A stretch of DNA of 64,000 nucleotides from CAYFWF01 sp964346815 (GCA_964346815.1 CAYFWF010000023.1:218050-282049), one strand, 5' to 3'; counted from the stretch's first letter, positions 25,674-34,060 are shown. Numbers and translations are program-made. Notes: generated by a model from the sequence alone, not told the origin.

Positions 25674-25936
25674 CTTTTCTCCTTCGGGGAATTCCTCTGG
25701 GATGTTTTCTTGTATAACCAGAAGAAAAAAGCAGCCGGACTTTCGTATATGGCAAGTATGATTGGTGAAAGGATGAACCAGTAGACATTGAAATCTAAGA
25801 CAAACAGAAAAATAAAAGCAGCCAGCCCGCCCAGACAAAAAAGGATGGAAACCAAAAGCCAGATGCTTGAAATTTTATTTTTAATTGTTGGCCTCCCTTG
25901 CTGCCCTGAGAATATGATGGATTCAGAGGCGCACAC
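25655..25936 (-). CDS. small two-helix membrane protein
   Basis: The 93-residue product would have two transmembrane helices (about residues 24-48 and 51-76) with a short polar N-terminus and a Lys/Ser/Pro-rich tail. The start would be GTG at 25936, without a clear ribosome binding site. Its last six codons overlap the 3' end of tRNA-Glu on the other strand, which is unusual for a real gene. I do not recognise it. The long hydrophobic pattern supports coding, but the start and the tRNA overlap lower the confidence. Confidence 0.45.
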   Translation of the reverse strand: MCASESIIFSGQQGRPTIKNKISSIWLLVSILFCLGGLAAFIFLFVLDFNVYWFILSPIILAIYESPAAFFFWLYKKTSQRNSPKEKSAPDGI

Positions 25937-25964
25937 ATTATTTTAGAACAATTTGGATATGATT

Positions 25965-27338
25965 TCACTCAAATTTGAACTTTTTTTCTTTGAATACCTT
26001 TAGACAAGCCTCTACCACTCTGGCATCATAGAGTTTCCTCTTGTTTTTTGATATTTCTTTCAGGGCTTCTTCTGTGGTAAGAGCGGGACGGTAAGGCCTG
26101 TGGGTAGCCATAGCTTCGATGACATCCGCTACGGCCAAAATCCTGGCTTCCAGAAGAATCTTTTCTCCTTTGAGACCTTGGGGGTATCCACTTCCGTCCA
26201 TTCTTTCATGATGTTGGAGCACGATTTTTGCCACCGGCCACGGAAAATCGATCGTTTTTAAGATGTCGTGTCCCACCTGTGCATGGGTTTTTATGATGGT
26301 GTGTTCTGCTTCGGATATCTTCCCGGGCTTGCTGAGGATTTCTGCAGGGACGTGTATTTTACCGATATCATGAAGTTCTCCTGACATCCGAATTCCTTGC
26401 AGCCTGTCTGTTGACAGCCCCATCTCTTCGCCAATAAGGCAAGCGAGCTTTGTCACGCGTCTTTGATGCCCGGCAGTATAGGGATCTCGGGTTTCAATGG
26501 TAAACGCGATAGCCCGAACCGTTCCTTCCATAGCTATCTTTTGTTGCTCCCAGCTTTTTTTGAGCTGCTCCTCTGCCCTTTTTCTTGGAGTAATGTCGGT
26601 AAAAGCCAGCACCATACCGGATATTTCACCCCCATCGTTTTTAATGGGTTCCAGTCTCGGATCGATAGGTGTTGTCTTTCCCTTTTTGGAGAGAAGATAA
26701 CTTCCATTTAAGAGCTCCGGACCTTCGCCTTCGAGAATTTTCCTGACAGGGATATCTTGCCTCTTTCCAGGCTTTTCGTTCATCACATGAAACACTTCTC
26801 CAAGAGGTTTGTTCAGAGCATCATCCTGTTTCCACCCGGTGAGATGCTCGGCCAAAGGATTCATGAAAGTGATCAGTCCGTCCTGGTTTGTAGCGATCAC
26901 TCCGTCGCCGATGCTTTTGAGGATGATTGACAGCCATCGTTCTCTATCCTTCAATTCCATTTGCATTTTATATTTGTAGAGGGCGATCTCGATCGTTGTT
27001 TGGAGCTCTCTTTCCTCGAAAGGTTTGATGATGTATCCGAAAGGCTCCGTTTTTTTTGCGCGCTGGACCGTTGAAGAGTCTGCATAGGCTGTAAGGTAGA
27101 CAACAGGAATACTGAATTGAGTATAAATGTGCTCTGCTGCTTCGACTCCTGTCACTTTTCCATGGAGCATGACATCCATAAGCACGAGATCGGGACGTGT
27201 TTCTTCCGCCTTTTGTATGGCGGTTTTCGCTCCAGCAACTACTGCTGTTACCTCGTAGCCAAGACCTAGAAGCATATTTCGGATATCGCGGGCCACAATG
27301 CTTTCATCTTCGACGACTAAGATTTTTGTCTTGTTCAT
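25965..27338 (-). CDS. response regulator with PAS and HD-GYP domains
   Basis: The 457-residue protein has a receiver domain (1-120; LVLMDV holds the phospho-acceptor Asp), a PAS domain (about 130-255) and an HD-GYP domain (about 275-455) with HDIGK and GSGYPQGLKG. HD-GYP domains hydrolyse cyclic di-GMP. The receiver begins KILVVEDESIVARDI, like those paired with hybrid PAS kinases. No kinase is adjacent in the same transcript; the nearest is at 30 kb. The gene is preceded by the terminator of the upstream response regulator, so it has its own transcription unit. Confidence 0.9.
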   Translation of the reverse strand: MNKTKILVVEDESIVARDIRNMLLGLGYEVTAVVAGAKTAIQKAEETRPDLVLMDVMLHGKVTGVEAAEHIYTQFSIPVVYLTAYADSSTVQRAKKTEPFGYIIKPFEERELQTTIEIALYKYKMQMELKDRERWLSIILKSIGDGVIATNQDGLITFMNPLAEHLTGWKQDDALNKPLGEVFHVMNEKPGKRQDIPVRKILEGEGPELLNGSYLLSKKGKTTPIDPRLEPIKNDGGEISGMVLAFTDITPRKRAEEQLKKSWEQQKIAMEGTVRAIAFTIETRDPYTAGHQRRVTKLACLIGEEMGLSTDRLQGIRMSGELHDIGKIHVPAEILSKPGKISEAEHTIIKTHAQVGHDILKTIDFPWPVAKIVLQHHERMDGSGYPQGLKGEKILLEARILAVADVIEAMATHRPYRPALTTEEALKEISKNKRKLYDARVVEACLKVFKEKKFKFE

Positions 27339-27581
27339 GACTTTAGGCCAAAATCTTGGGAGTATAGAGTCCTTCCTCCATTTTTCCCAGGTAATTATTC
27401 TGATTTATCCGGGGGGATTAAACAATCCCTTTTTCAGGTGAATAGGGAGGTGATATTTTTCTTGATTTTCTACTCCCTCGCGGTGATGGCGCAGAACCAC
27501 CGACTAATACTTGACGATTTGCTCCTCTCCATCAGAGTCTGCCCGGACAAGATGGGAGCGAGTGCCAATTTAAATCAGTAC

Positions 27582-27613
27582 AAAAAAACACCCGGAGCTT
27601 AAGCCCCGGGTGT
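27582..27613 (-). terminator. intrinsic terminator of the Cys-rich response regulator transcript
   Basis: On the minus strand the arms at 27613-27606 and 27595-27588 form an 8-bp GC-rich stem, extended inward by a GC pair on each side of TTAA, and seven T residues follow (27588-27582). It lies 64 bases after the stop of the 27677-28480 gene. The remaining 250 bases up to the HD-GYP start contain no feature that I can support. Confidence 0.8.
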
Positions 27614-27676
27614 CTGTAAGATCAGCCGGGATTGACAGCCAGCAGAGGCCACTCACTCAATAGGATCTCATGTGGC

Positions 27677-28480
27677 CTAATGATCGGTTCGACTGGATCT
27701 CTTTTTCATGGTCACTTCGGCGACCCTGCCGGCTCTCTTTCTTTTTTTGTTTTCTTCCCTGATGGCCACTTGGCGACTCATCTCGTGCTGGATCATATGA
27801 TCGAGTTCGCATTCTGCACAATTAAAGAGTCTCGAACATGTACGAAAGGAGATCTCACCGCTTATGGTATAGCGGCACTGATTCCTTCCCAGAAGCGAGT
27901 GAACTTTTTCCAGATAAGGTTTGATGCGGGGATCATTTTTGTATTTTTCGTTTTTCATCAGAGCATCATGAAAATCACATCCTCTTAGACATTCATAACG
28001 GCGTGTGCACATCCGATTCTTGATTATACCGGCCTGGGTCCAAATGCAGGGAGTGATAATTTCCTCTTCAACAATTTCCTTTACGGGCTCTTCGACAGGA
28101 AGAGTGGGGATTACATCGACTTCAAGAGACTGCCTGATCAAGGTTTCAAGATAGTCCAGCTCGAATGGCTTAGTCAGGTAATCAATGGCACCGTTGCGCC
28201 TTGCCTCCATCTCGCTTTCGAGTGAGGGGTAAGCCGTAATCATGATAACTTTTGCCTTGGGATTCTGTTCTCTGACTTCTTTCAGGACCGAGAGACCATC
28301 ACGGCCGGGTAATCTAAGGTCGATGATCATGACATCATAATCTTTTGGATCAAATTTTTTCAGGGCATTCTCTCCGTTGTCGGCCGTGTCAACTTTATGT
28401 CCTTCCCCTGAAAAGTACTCGACTAAAGCTTCCCTCATAATGTCTTCGTCTTCGACGACCAGCATAGATTCTTTACTCAT
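27677..28480 (-). CDS. response regulator with duplicated Cys4 motif
   Basis: The 267-residue protein has a canonical receiver (1-122; phospho-acceptor D54, T82, K104), a Pro/Glu linker, then two similar cysteine modules. The first is C145-x12-C158-x5-C164-x3-C168, starting CIWTQAGIIKN; the second is C202-x12-C215-x5-C221-x2-C224, starting CRYTISGEISF. A related C-W-x-AG-x(n)-C-x-C signature is found, as I recall, at the start of GcvH-like proteins in Hdr/hydrogenase clusters. The module probably binds a metal or Fe-S cluster. The tail is basic. The gene lies behind a sigma54 promoter next to the NtrC-type regulator. Confidence 0.82.
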   Translation of the reverse strand: MSKESMLVVEDEDIMREALVEYFSGEGHKVDTADNGENALKKFDPKDYDVMIIDLRLPGRDGLSVLKEVREQNPKAKVIMITAYPSLESEMEARRNGAIDYLTKPFELDYLETLIRQSLEVDVIPTLPVEEPVKEIVEEEIITPCIWTQAGIIKNRMCTRRYECLRGCDFHDALMKNEKYKNDPRIKPYLEKVHSLLGRNQCRYTISGEISFRTCSRLFNCAECELDHMIQHEMSRQVAIREENKKRKRAGRVAEVTMKKRSSRTDH

Positions 28481-28585
28481 TATTGCCTCCGTTATTAATG
28501 GATTTATTATTTCCTTCCTTGCAGGAATGATAGGATAATAATCTCTTCCTGCTGGAATTTACCATTTCCTTGGATTGTTGAATGG

Positions 28586-28602
28586 AGCAAATAGCGTGCC
28601 AA
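28586..28602 (-). promoter_or_regulatory. sigma54 (-24/-12) promoter
   Basis: The minus strand reads TTGGCACGCTATTTGCT, with GG at -24 (28600-28599) and GC at -12 (28588-28587) exactly 10 bases apart, a near-perfect match to TGGCAC-N5-TTGC. Transcription would start near 28575 and read into the response regulator at 28480. The sigma54 activator gene lies directly upstream, so the activator probably controls this promoter. Confidence 0.82.
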
Positions 28603-28708
28603 AATAGACAAGGCATTGAGAAATTTCGAAGAATCTTTGTAAGCATATGAATAGGAATAGCTTACGCAGTTGAAGCAGAACACTTCAGTTGAAAAAGAAT
28701 CACCAATG

Positions 28709-28749
28709 CTGTCAATGTTTTAGACATTAGGTGTCCAAATTGTTGACAG
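28709..28749 (-). promoter_or_regulatory. possible upstream activator sites for the sigma54 promoter
   Basis: This short stretch carries several TGTC/GACA half-sites: CTGTCAA (28709-28715) mirrored by TTGACAG (28743-28749), an AATGT/ACATT pair (28714-28728) and GACA-N5-TGTC in the middle. It lies 130-175 bases upstream of the predicted start, the usual distance for an NtrC-family enhancer, and overlaps the last codons of the activator gene. Confidence 0.4.
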
Positions 28750-30079
28750 TTAGGTCATACTTTTTAAGCTTGTTGTATAAGGTCATTCTTCGAACTCCCA
28801 GGATCTTGGCTGCCTTTGATATATTGCCTTCCGTCTCCTCGAGAACTTTGAGAATATGATTTTTTGTCACTGCCTCGATCGTTTTTTCTTCCAGAGAAAT
28901 TGGCTGAATAATATCTGTGGGGAGCTCTGCCAAAGTGATGGTATTGTTCTTGGAAAGGATGACACCATGCTCGACTATGTTTTCCAGTTCCCTTACATTT
29001 CCAGGCCAAGAATAATGGAGCATGAATTCAATGACCTCTGGTGAAAAATTGATGATGCCTTTCTCATTTTCTTCGGAATATTTTTTCAAGAAATGTTCGG
29101 CCAAAGGAAGGATATCCTCCCTTCGCTCCTTGAGCGGAGGGAGGTTGATCGTGACGACTTTCAAGCGATAATACAGGTCCTCTCTGAATTGATTCTGCAT
29201 GACCTTGGTCCTCAGATCCTTGTTCGTTGCCGTTATGATCCGGACATCTATCGGGATTTCTTCGTTGCTGCCAATTCTGGTAATCTTTTTTTCTTCAAGC
29301 GCTCTCAAGAGATGGATTTGGGTATTGGGATTGATTTCACCAATTTCGTCGAGGAATAAAGTGCCTTTGTGTCCTGCTTCGAATTTCCCTTTTTTCCTTT
29401 CCACTGCACCCGTAAACGAACCTTTCTCATGGCCGAAAAGTTCACTTTCCAGCAGACTTTCGGGCAGAGCAGCACAACTTGTGGCGATAAAGGCCTTGTT
29501 CCGGCGAGGACTTTGATGATGGATAGCGCGAGCAACAATTTCCTTTCCCGTACCCGTTTCTCCTGTAATCAATACCGTAGCGTTGGTAGAAGCGACCGTT
29601 TTGATGAGTTCGAATATTTTCAACATCTTTGGGCTTTTGGCGATGATTCCCTCGAACTGAAATCGATCTTTAATCTTCTGCCGCAAGGAGATATTTTCCT
29701 CGATCAGTTTCTGATGTTCCACCAATTTTACTATGAGAAGTTCGACTTTTTCAGGGCAGAACGGTTTTTCGATATAATCATGGGCTCCCTCTCTTATCGC
29801 GGTTATGGCCGTTTCAATCGTTGCGTGAGCGGTTATGATTATCGTTGAAATGGTAGGGACTATTTTCCTTGCTTCTTTCATCAGCTCGATTCCGCCCATA
29901 CCCGGCATGACCAAATCAGCAAGCATGATTTTGATTTTTTTCTGCTTTATGATCCGGAGCGCTTCTTCTCCCGACTCCGCAACGACAACATCATAACCGG
30001 CGCCGCACAGCCAGTCGCGGAGAGATTCTCTCACTATACTTTCGTCATCGACGATGAGAAGCTGAATCCTTTTTCTCAT
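28727..30079 (-). CDS. sigma54-dependent NtrC-family response regulator
   Basis: The 450-residue protein has a receiver domain (phospho-acceptor Asp in MLADLVMPG), a central AAA+ domain with Walker A GETGTGKE, the sigma54-contacting ELFGHEKGSFTGA (GAFTGA loop variant GSFTGA), Walker B TLFLDEIGE and arginine-finger region FREDLYYR, and a Fis-type helix-turn-helix near the C-terminus (AAKILGVRRMTLYNKLKK). It should activate sigma54 promoters when phosphorylated. It overlaps the kinase gene by 35 bases and stands upstream of a sigma54 promoter at 28586-28602. Confidence 0.94.
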   Translation of the reverse strand: MRKRIQLLIVDDESIVRESLRDWLCGAGYDVVVAESGEEALRIIKQKKIKIMLADLVMPGMGGIELMKEARKIVPTISTIIITAHATIETAITAIREGAHDYIEKPFCPEKVELLIVKLVEHQKLIEENISLRQKIKDRFQFEGIIAKSPKMLKIFELIKTVASTNATVLITGETGTGKEIVARAIHHQSPRRNKAFIATSCAALPESLLESELFGHEKGSFTGAVERKKGKFEAGHKGTLFLDEIGEINPNTQIHLLRALEEKKITRIGSNEEIPIDVRIITATNKDLRTKVMQNQFREDLYYRLKVVTINLPPLKERREDILPLAEHFLKKYSEENEKGIINFSPEVIEFMLHYSWPGNVRELENIVEHGVILSKNNTITLAELPTDIIQPISLEEKTIEAVTKNHILKVLEETEGNISKAAKILGVRRMTLYNKLKKYDLTVNNLDT

Positions 30080-31592
30080 CCAAAACCTCCAGATATATGG
30101 AAAAAGTCGTTCCTACGTTCGGCTCACTCTCCACTTCTATTTTTCCTTTATGCTTTCCGATGATCCCGTGAACCACAGAGAGTCCCAATCCTACTCCTGT
30201 TCCTTTTCCTTTGGTCGTGAAGAAAGGAGTGAAGAGCTTGTGAAGATTTTCTTTGGGAATGCCAATGCCTGTATCTTCGATATCGATTCTGACGCAGTTT
30301 TTCAACGAGTCCATGATTTTGATACTATCGGCAGTCGATGTACTGATGGTCATTTTACCTCCTTGGGGCATGGCCTGGATCGCATTCAGGATGATGTTTA
30401 TCAATACTTGCTGGATCTTATCCGAATCTGCAAGAACAAGGGGAAGATTTGGGTCCAATTCTTTGACCAGGCGTACATTTTCGAGGTTGATTTGATTCCC
30501 GACCAACAGCAGAGCAGCTTCGATGACCTTGTTTATTTCGACCGGACGCATGCTCGGCTCGGATTGGCGTGCGAAATCCAGAAGATTTCTTATGATTCGT
30601 GTCGTTCTATCCAGTTCCTTTTCCATCTTTGTGAGCTGCTCTCCAGTCGTTTCTGATTGGATTTCTCCATTCCTGTATTTCTTGAGAAGCAACTTCACAT
30701 AGACCATTATTCCGGCTAGAGGATTGTTTACCTCGTGGGCGACGCTGGCGGCCAGTTGACCCAGAGAGGCCAATTTTTCTGACCTGATCAACTCTTCCTC
30801 GGTCTGCTTTTTTTCAGTTATGTCTGCTCCAGAACTGAGAGTGCCGATGGTATGTCCTTTTTCATCCTTTATTAAAGTGTTGTGCCAGGCTATTATCCTT
30901 TCCTCTCCGGATTTGGTCAAAATGGAGTTCTCATAATCTTCAACCACATCATGGTTGCCAGACATCAATCTTTTATGAGATTCTTTTCTTTCTTTTCTCT
31001 CTCTTTCTGGAACGCAGAGATCGTACCAATTTTTGCCCATAAGCTCTTTTTCTTCATAATCCAGGACATCACATCCCTTTTTGTTGATAAGGGTGATGAT
31101 CCCCTTATCGTTTATGGCGACAATAATGACCCCTGCGATATTCAGATACTGCTGAGCTTTGTTTCTTTCCTGGCGCAGTTTTCCCCACAATCCTTTATGT
31201 TTGGTTAAATCTCTGAAATTCTCTACAGCACCTATGATCTCGTTGTCGTTCGCGAGCAAGGGTGCAGTCGTTATGTTGACAGGAACTTTATCCTCTGTTT
31301 TTCGAGTAATCATAATCTCATAGTTGAAAATTGGCTTTCCTGTTTCCATGGCTTTTTCCATAGGACAGGATTCTTCACAGAGATCGCTCTTCAGAATCTG
31401 GCAGCAGTCTTTTCCCAGCACTTCTTCTCGCATGTACCCGGTGGTCTCCTCTGCAGAACGATTGAAAAAAGTGATCTCTCTTTGTTTATTTACAGCAAGA
31501 ATTCCCCCTTCCATGCTTTCCAGAATATCTTCCAAGAACTCTTTAACGAACTCGTTTTCCTCGCTCAATTCAGTGACTCCTTTCAATATCAT
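30045..31592 (-). CDS. PAS-PAS histidine kinase (NtrB-like)
   Basis: The 515-residue kinase has two PAS domains (about 18-130 and 145-265), a HisKA domain with SVAHEVNNPLAG and a HATPase domain with N box INIILNAIQAMPQ, DTGIGIP and GTGVGLGLSVVHG. There is no membrane segment, so it senses a cytoplasmic signal. The first PAS domain carries four cysteines, C63, C64, C72 and C76 (CCQ, LCEESCP), which could bind a metal or sense redox. It overlaps the NtrC-type regulator gene by 35 bases and is its obvious partner. Confidence 0.92.
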   Translation of the reverse strand: MILKGVTELSEENEFVKEFLEDILESMEGGILAVNKQREITFFNRSAEETTGYMREEVLGKDCCQILKSDLCEESCPMEKAMETGKPIFNYEIMITRKTEDKVPVNITTAPLLANDNEIIGAVENFRDLTKHKGLWGKLRQERNKAQQYLNIAGVIIVAINDKGIITLINKKGCDVLDYEEKELMGKNWYDLCVPERERKERKESHKRLMSGNHDVVEDYENSILTKSGEERIIAWHNTLIKDEKGHTIGTLSSGADITEKKQTEEELIRSEKLASLGQLAASVAHEVNNPLAGIMVYVKLLLKKYRNGEIQSETTGEQLTKMEKELDRTTRIIRNLLDFARQSEPSMRPVEINKVIEAALLLVGNQINLENVRLVKELDPNLPLVLADSDKIQQVLINIILNAIQAMPQGGKMTISTSTADSIKIMDSLKNCVRIDIEDTGIGIPKENLHKLFTPFFTTKGKGTGVGLGLSVVHGIIGKHKGKIEVESEPNVGTTFSIYLEVLDEKKDSASHRR

Positions 31593-31728
31593 TATATATA
31601 TACGCCTCTCTTAGTAAAGATTTGTGTCTCCCTCTTTATTAAGCAACTCTTCAGGATCTCCTGGCGCTCTGGGTGGAATCAGAGCGGGAGGTATCGGATT
31701 GTCTTTTAAGGCGAGAAGTGAATATCCC

Positions 31729-31803
31729 TGGTGGGCGGTACTGGATTCGAACCAGTGACACCCGGCTTGTAAGACCGGTACTCTACCGCTGAGCTAACCG
31801 CCC
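31729..31803 (-). tRNA. tRNA-Val (anticodon UAC)
   Basis: On the minus strand the acceptor stem GGGCGGT (31803-31797) pairs with ACCGCCC, the anticodon stem CCGGT/GCCGG closes loop CTTACAA and the T arm contains GGTTCGAATCC. CCA is encoded (31731-31729). A 7-bp inverted repeat, AATATCC at 31721-31727 and GGATATT at 31805-31811, flanks the gene and could extend the precursor stem. Confidence 0.94.
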
Positions 31804-31951
31804 TGGATATTTTCTCTATAACTGCTTTATTTTCAAGCTTTTAGTTTTAAATAAATTTTTATCTTGACCAAAAATGCAACTTTTATCCATTCTTGTCTCT
31901 GGGTTTCTCTTCACTCCAGTATCCAAATTCTACCCATCTTCCTTGATGGAA

Positions 31952-32407
31952 TCAATCGTTTTTCTTAATATACGATGACAATATATCATATGTTGTATTA
32001 ATCCACTCTTTTTTTTCATCATCCCATTCTTGGAAATAGAATATATACATAGCCATTTGTAGATTGTCAGTATGAACATCACCTTCTAAAGGTTTAATCT
32101 TCTTATCGTTCTTAGCCTTCCAATAACCATTCATCAATTTATTCAAATGATCTTCATTCAGAACTGAACCCCTCAACAGCAACTCAGGTCTATAAAAATC
32201 TTTTGCTCTTAAAAGCCAACCATACTTATCTTTATTTGTTTTAATTTTCTTTAAATCATCCTCCGAATTAATCACCTGAGAACAGTCATAACCTTTTTCG
32301 ATATAATTGTCTCCCATCTCTGGCTTCCAATCTCCATGTAAAAGCTTGTTTCCCTTCTCATCTTCCGGTAGATTTTCATACATTTCTAAATATTTTTTAA
32401 AATCCAT
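31952..32407 (-). CDS. hypothetical acidic protein
   Basis: The 151-residue protein is rich in Asp, Glu, Lys, Tyr and Trp, with no signal peptide, membrane segment or Cys cluster. Repeated NEDHLNKLMNGYW-like and LLRGSVLNE segments suggest helical pairs. I do not recognise it. An AGGGAT-like site lies upstream of the start. It belongs to a block of small accessory genes whose composition is more AT-rich than the flanking housekeeping genes. Confidence 0.6.
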   Translation of the reverse strand: MDFKKYLEMYENLPEDEKGNKLLHGDWKPEMGDNYIEKGYDCSQVINSEDDLKKIKTNKDKYGWLLRAKDFYRPELLLRGSVLNEDHLNKLMNGYWKAKNDKKIKPLEGDVHTDNLQMAMYIFYFQEWDDEKKEWINTTYDILSSYIKKND

Positions 32408-32498
32408 TTTTATCCCTCCTTGGTCTTTATAACTTTTATATTCCTCTCTTTATTTTTCTGAAAATCTCCTCCCCCCTATCAGTCTATTCCTTTCCCAT

Positions 32499-32966
32499 CT
32501 ATGGTCTTTCCAAAAGATGAGGATATTTCTCTCTTATCTCCCTCTCAAGCTCTGGATCTAATATAGCTTTATATAATGTTTTTGCACTGGAAAGTTGTTC
32601 GGTATTTATATTTTTTACTCTCTGAAGGTCTGCTCCTTGAAGGTTAGCTTTCCATAGATTTGCCCCTTGAAGGTTAGCTTTCCGGAGATTTGCTCCTTGA
32701 AGGCTAGCAACCCCGAGATATGCTTTTTGAAGTTTAGCATTCCAGAGACCAGCTTCCTGAAGCTTGGCATACTCGAGATTTGCTCCTTGAAGGTTGGCAT
32801 CTGTGAGCTTTGCTTTTTGAAGTTTAGCATTCCAGAGACTAGCTTCCTGAAGATTAGCACTCCAGAGACCAGCTTCCTGAAGATTAGCATAGTAAAAACT
32901 TGCTTGCTGAAGTTTAGCAAAGCCGAGCTTTGCATTCTTAAGATTAACTTTATTTGACGTCAGCAA
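32499..32966 (-). CDS. pentapeptide-repeat protein
   Basis: The 155-residue protein is built from about 23 A(N/K/D)LQx pentapeptide units (residues 5-120) with Leu at the central position, forming a right-handed quadrilateral beta-helix. The tail (residues 121-155) has lost the repeat. The start is taken as TTG at 32966, inside the end of the integrase remnant. Some pentapeptide proteins mimic DNA and protect gyrase; many have no known role. The repeat unit at the DNA level is 30 bases, so slippage can change the length. Confidence 0.75.
   Translation of the reverse strand: MLTSNKVNLKNAKLGFAKLQQASFYYANLQEAGLWSANLQEASLWNAKLQKAKLTDANLQGANLEYAKLQEAGLWNAKLQKAYLGVASLQGANLRKANLQGANLWKANLQGADLQRVKNINTEQLSSAKTLYKAILDPELEREIREKYPHLLERP
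32620..32960 (-). repeat. 30-bp tandem repeats coding the pentapeptide helix
   Basis: About eleven degenerate 30-base units are present, each containing a copy of CTTGAAG(G/T)TTAGC on the plus strand, which encodes two pentapeptides. They are coding repeats and not CRISPR: there are no unique spacers and the period equals ten codons. Confidence 0.75.
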
Positions 32967-33117
32967 GATTTGGACACAGCCATTGAGCTTTTTCAGGATC
33001 CTTGGTACGGAGGGAGATCCGGACTCGTTTCTTGTCGGGGGGGAAGCCTACATATTCATCGAAGAAATAGTATCCTGTTTGCCGATTTTTTACCGGGCCT
33101 TCACGACAACGAGGCAT
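32950..33117 (-). pseudogene. truncated phage-type integrase N-terminus
   Basis: A 55-codon frame starts at ATG 33117, 3 bases after the stop of the small Cys protein. It reads like the arm-type N-terminal domain of tyrosine integrases: TGYYFFDEYVGFPPDKKR followed by VRISLRTKDPEKAQWL. The frame then stops, and the pentapeptide gene begins inside its last codons. No catalytic domain follows, so this is most likely a remnant of a mobile element. It could also be a short protein of its own; no homology search was possible. Confidence 0.5.
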
Positions 33118-33120
33118 TTT

Positions 33121-33300
33121 TTATAATTCTAAAAACTCGCATTCTTTGCAGATCTCGTCCAATTTTCTCAGCTCTTCGCCCATAGGATATATCTCAGTTT
33201 CTTCCCATTCTTCATGTTCAGATGCGAGCTTGAATTTACGAACATCTGTATTACAATGTGGCTCTCCCCAATTTTTACAATCGAACATTAATCCTTTCAT
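33121..33300 (-). CDS. small Cys-containing hypothetical protein
   Basis: I start at the internal ATG 33300, because AAGGAGGGGGAA lies directly before it; the longer frame from 33318 has no such site. The 59-residue product has four cysteines, CKNWGEPHC near the N-terminus and CKEC near the C-terminus, and could bind a metal. I do not recognise it. It is followed after 3 bases by the integrase remnant. Confidence 0.6.
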   Translation of the reverse strand: MKGLMFDCKNWGEPHCNTDVRKFKLASEHEEWEETEIYPMGEELRKLDEICKECEFLEL

Positions 33301-33344
33301 TTCCCCCTCCTTTATCATTTCAGCTGCTCCTTATGAAATATGAT

Positions 33345-33485
33345 TTAGCACCCCCGGCATTCATAGACGGTTTCTGCCTCAAAATTTTCTTCCAAGGTGC
33401 CGGGCTTAAATTCCTTCTTAACGAGATAGGCCCTGCCGCAATTAGGACAGGTTATTTCAGTTTTCTTTTTTTCCTTATCCGTTAC
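33345..33485 (-). CDS. small zinc-ribbon protein without canonical start codon
   Basis: The frame encodes about 46 residues with CPNCGRAY and a terminal ECRGC, a zinc-ribbon layout. A GGAGGA site lies at the expected distance, but the codon at the start position is GTA (33485-33483), and the frame has no ATG, GTG or TTG between the ribosome binding site and an upstream TAG. Either the start codon has decayed, a rare start is used, or the base call is wrong. I record it as a probable small gene or fresh pseudogene. Confidence 0.4.
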   Translation of the reverse strand, partial: VTDKEKKKTEITCPNCGRAYLVKKEFKPGTLEENFEAETVYECRGC

Positions 33486-33545
33486 AGATGCTCCTCCTTT
33501 CTATTGTTATATTTCCTGTTTCTTAGAAGAATCTTCTTTTAGCAA

Positions 33546-33953
33546 TCAATAAAACAACAAGAATTCAGGATTAAGTGGATTTTTCTGCTGTTCTTCTAAA
33601 ACGGCATTCACGTTTTTTTGGTCTAAAGAATACCAAGCTCCAGTAGCGGCATCAACGATTACTCCTACAAGACCAGCTAGAACATCTAGAATTATCCAGC
33701 CTGCTCCTACATGATTTGTGATTTGATAGGTTTTAGATTTGTATCCTTCTTTTCTGAATTCGACTGAATAAGTCTTTTTAGTTTCGAGCTTGAGAGCGAT
33801 TGGAGTTTCTCCCATCAACTGGCCGTTTACATATACCTCTGCTTTCTGCGGCTCACTGTTGATACTAACTTCTTGTTTTGTCCCTTTGAACAAAGTAGCG
33901 CAGCTGGTGAGGTAAACACAGATCAAGGCAGTAGCTAGAATTTTTGTTTTCAT
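33546..33953 (-). CDS. PEGA-domain lipoprotein
   Basis: The 135-residue protein has a signal peptide with lipobox LTSC (C18), a PEGA domain (about residues 28-75; VYVNGQLMGETP and KEGYKSKTY) and a glycine-rich hydrophobic segment near the C-terminus (VGAGWIILDVLAGLVGVI). PEGA domains are surface beta-sandwich folds that are often tethered to membranes. The function is unknown. It is transcribed with the small Cys-rich gene downstream. Confidence 0.75.
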   Translation of the reverse strand: MKTKILATALICVYLTSCATLFKGTKQEVSINSEPQKAEVYVNGQLMGETPIALKLETKKTYSVEFRKEGYKSKTYQITNHVGAGWIILDVLAGLVGVIVDAATGAWYSLDQKNVNAVLEEQQKNPLNPEFLLFY

Positions 33954-34060
33954 TTTAGCCTCCCATCATAATTTTTACTAAATAAAAATCTCTCTCCTAT
34001 TTAGGAATTTCAACCTCCATCCCAAAAATGGCACTTTATTACACTTTGTGGCATTTTATG

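Noticed and set aside
27530..27570. TTGGCAC-like string as a second sigma54 promoter before the HD-GYP gene
   Set aside because: The -12 GC is missing at the required distance.
31729..31803. tRNA-Thr reading of the minus-strand tRNA
   Set aside because: The 7-base anticodon loop CTTACAA gives anticodon UAC, which is Val.
32620..32960. Regular 30-base repeats that look like a CRISPR array
   Set aside because: Units are adjacent without unique spacers and the period is ten codons of a pentapeptide protein, so they are coding repeats.
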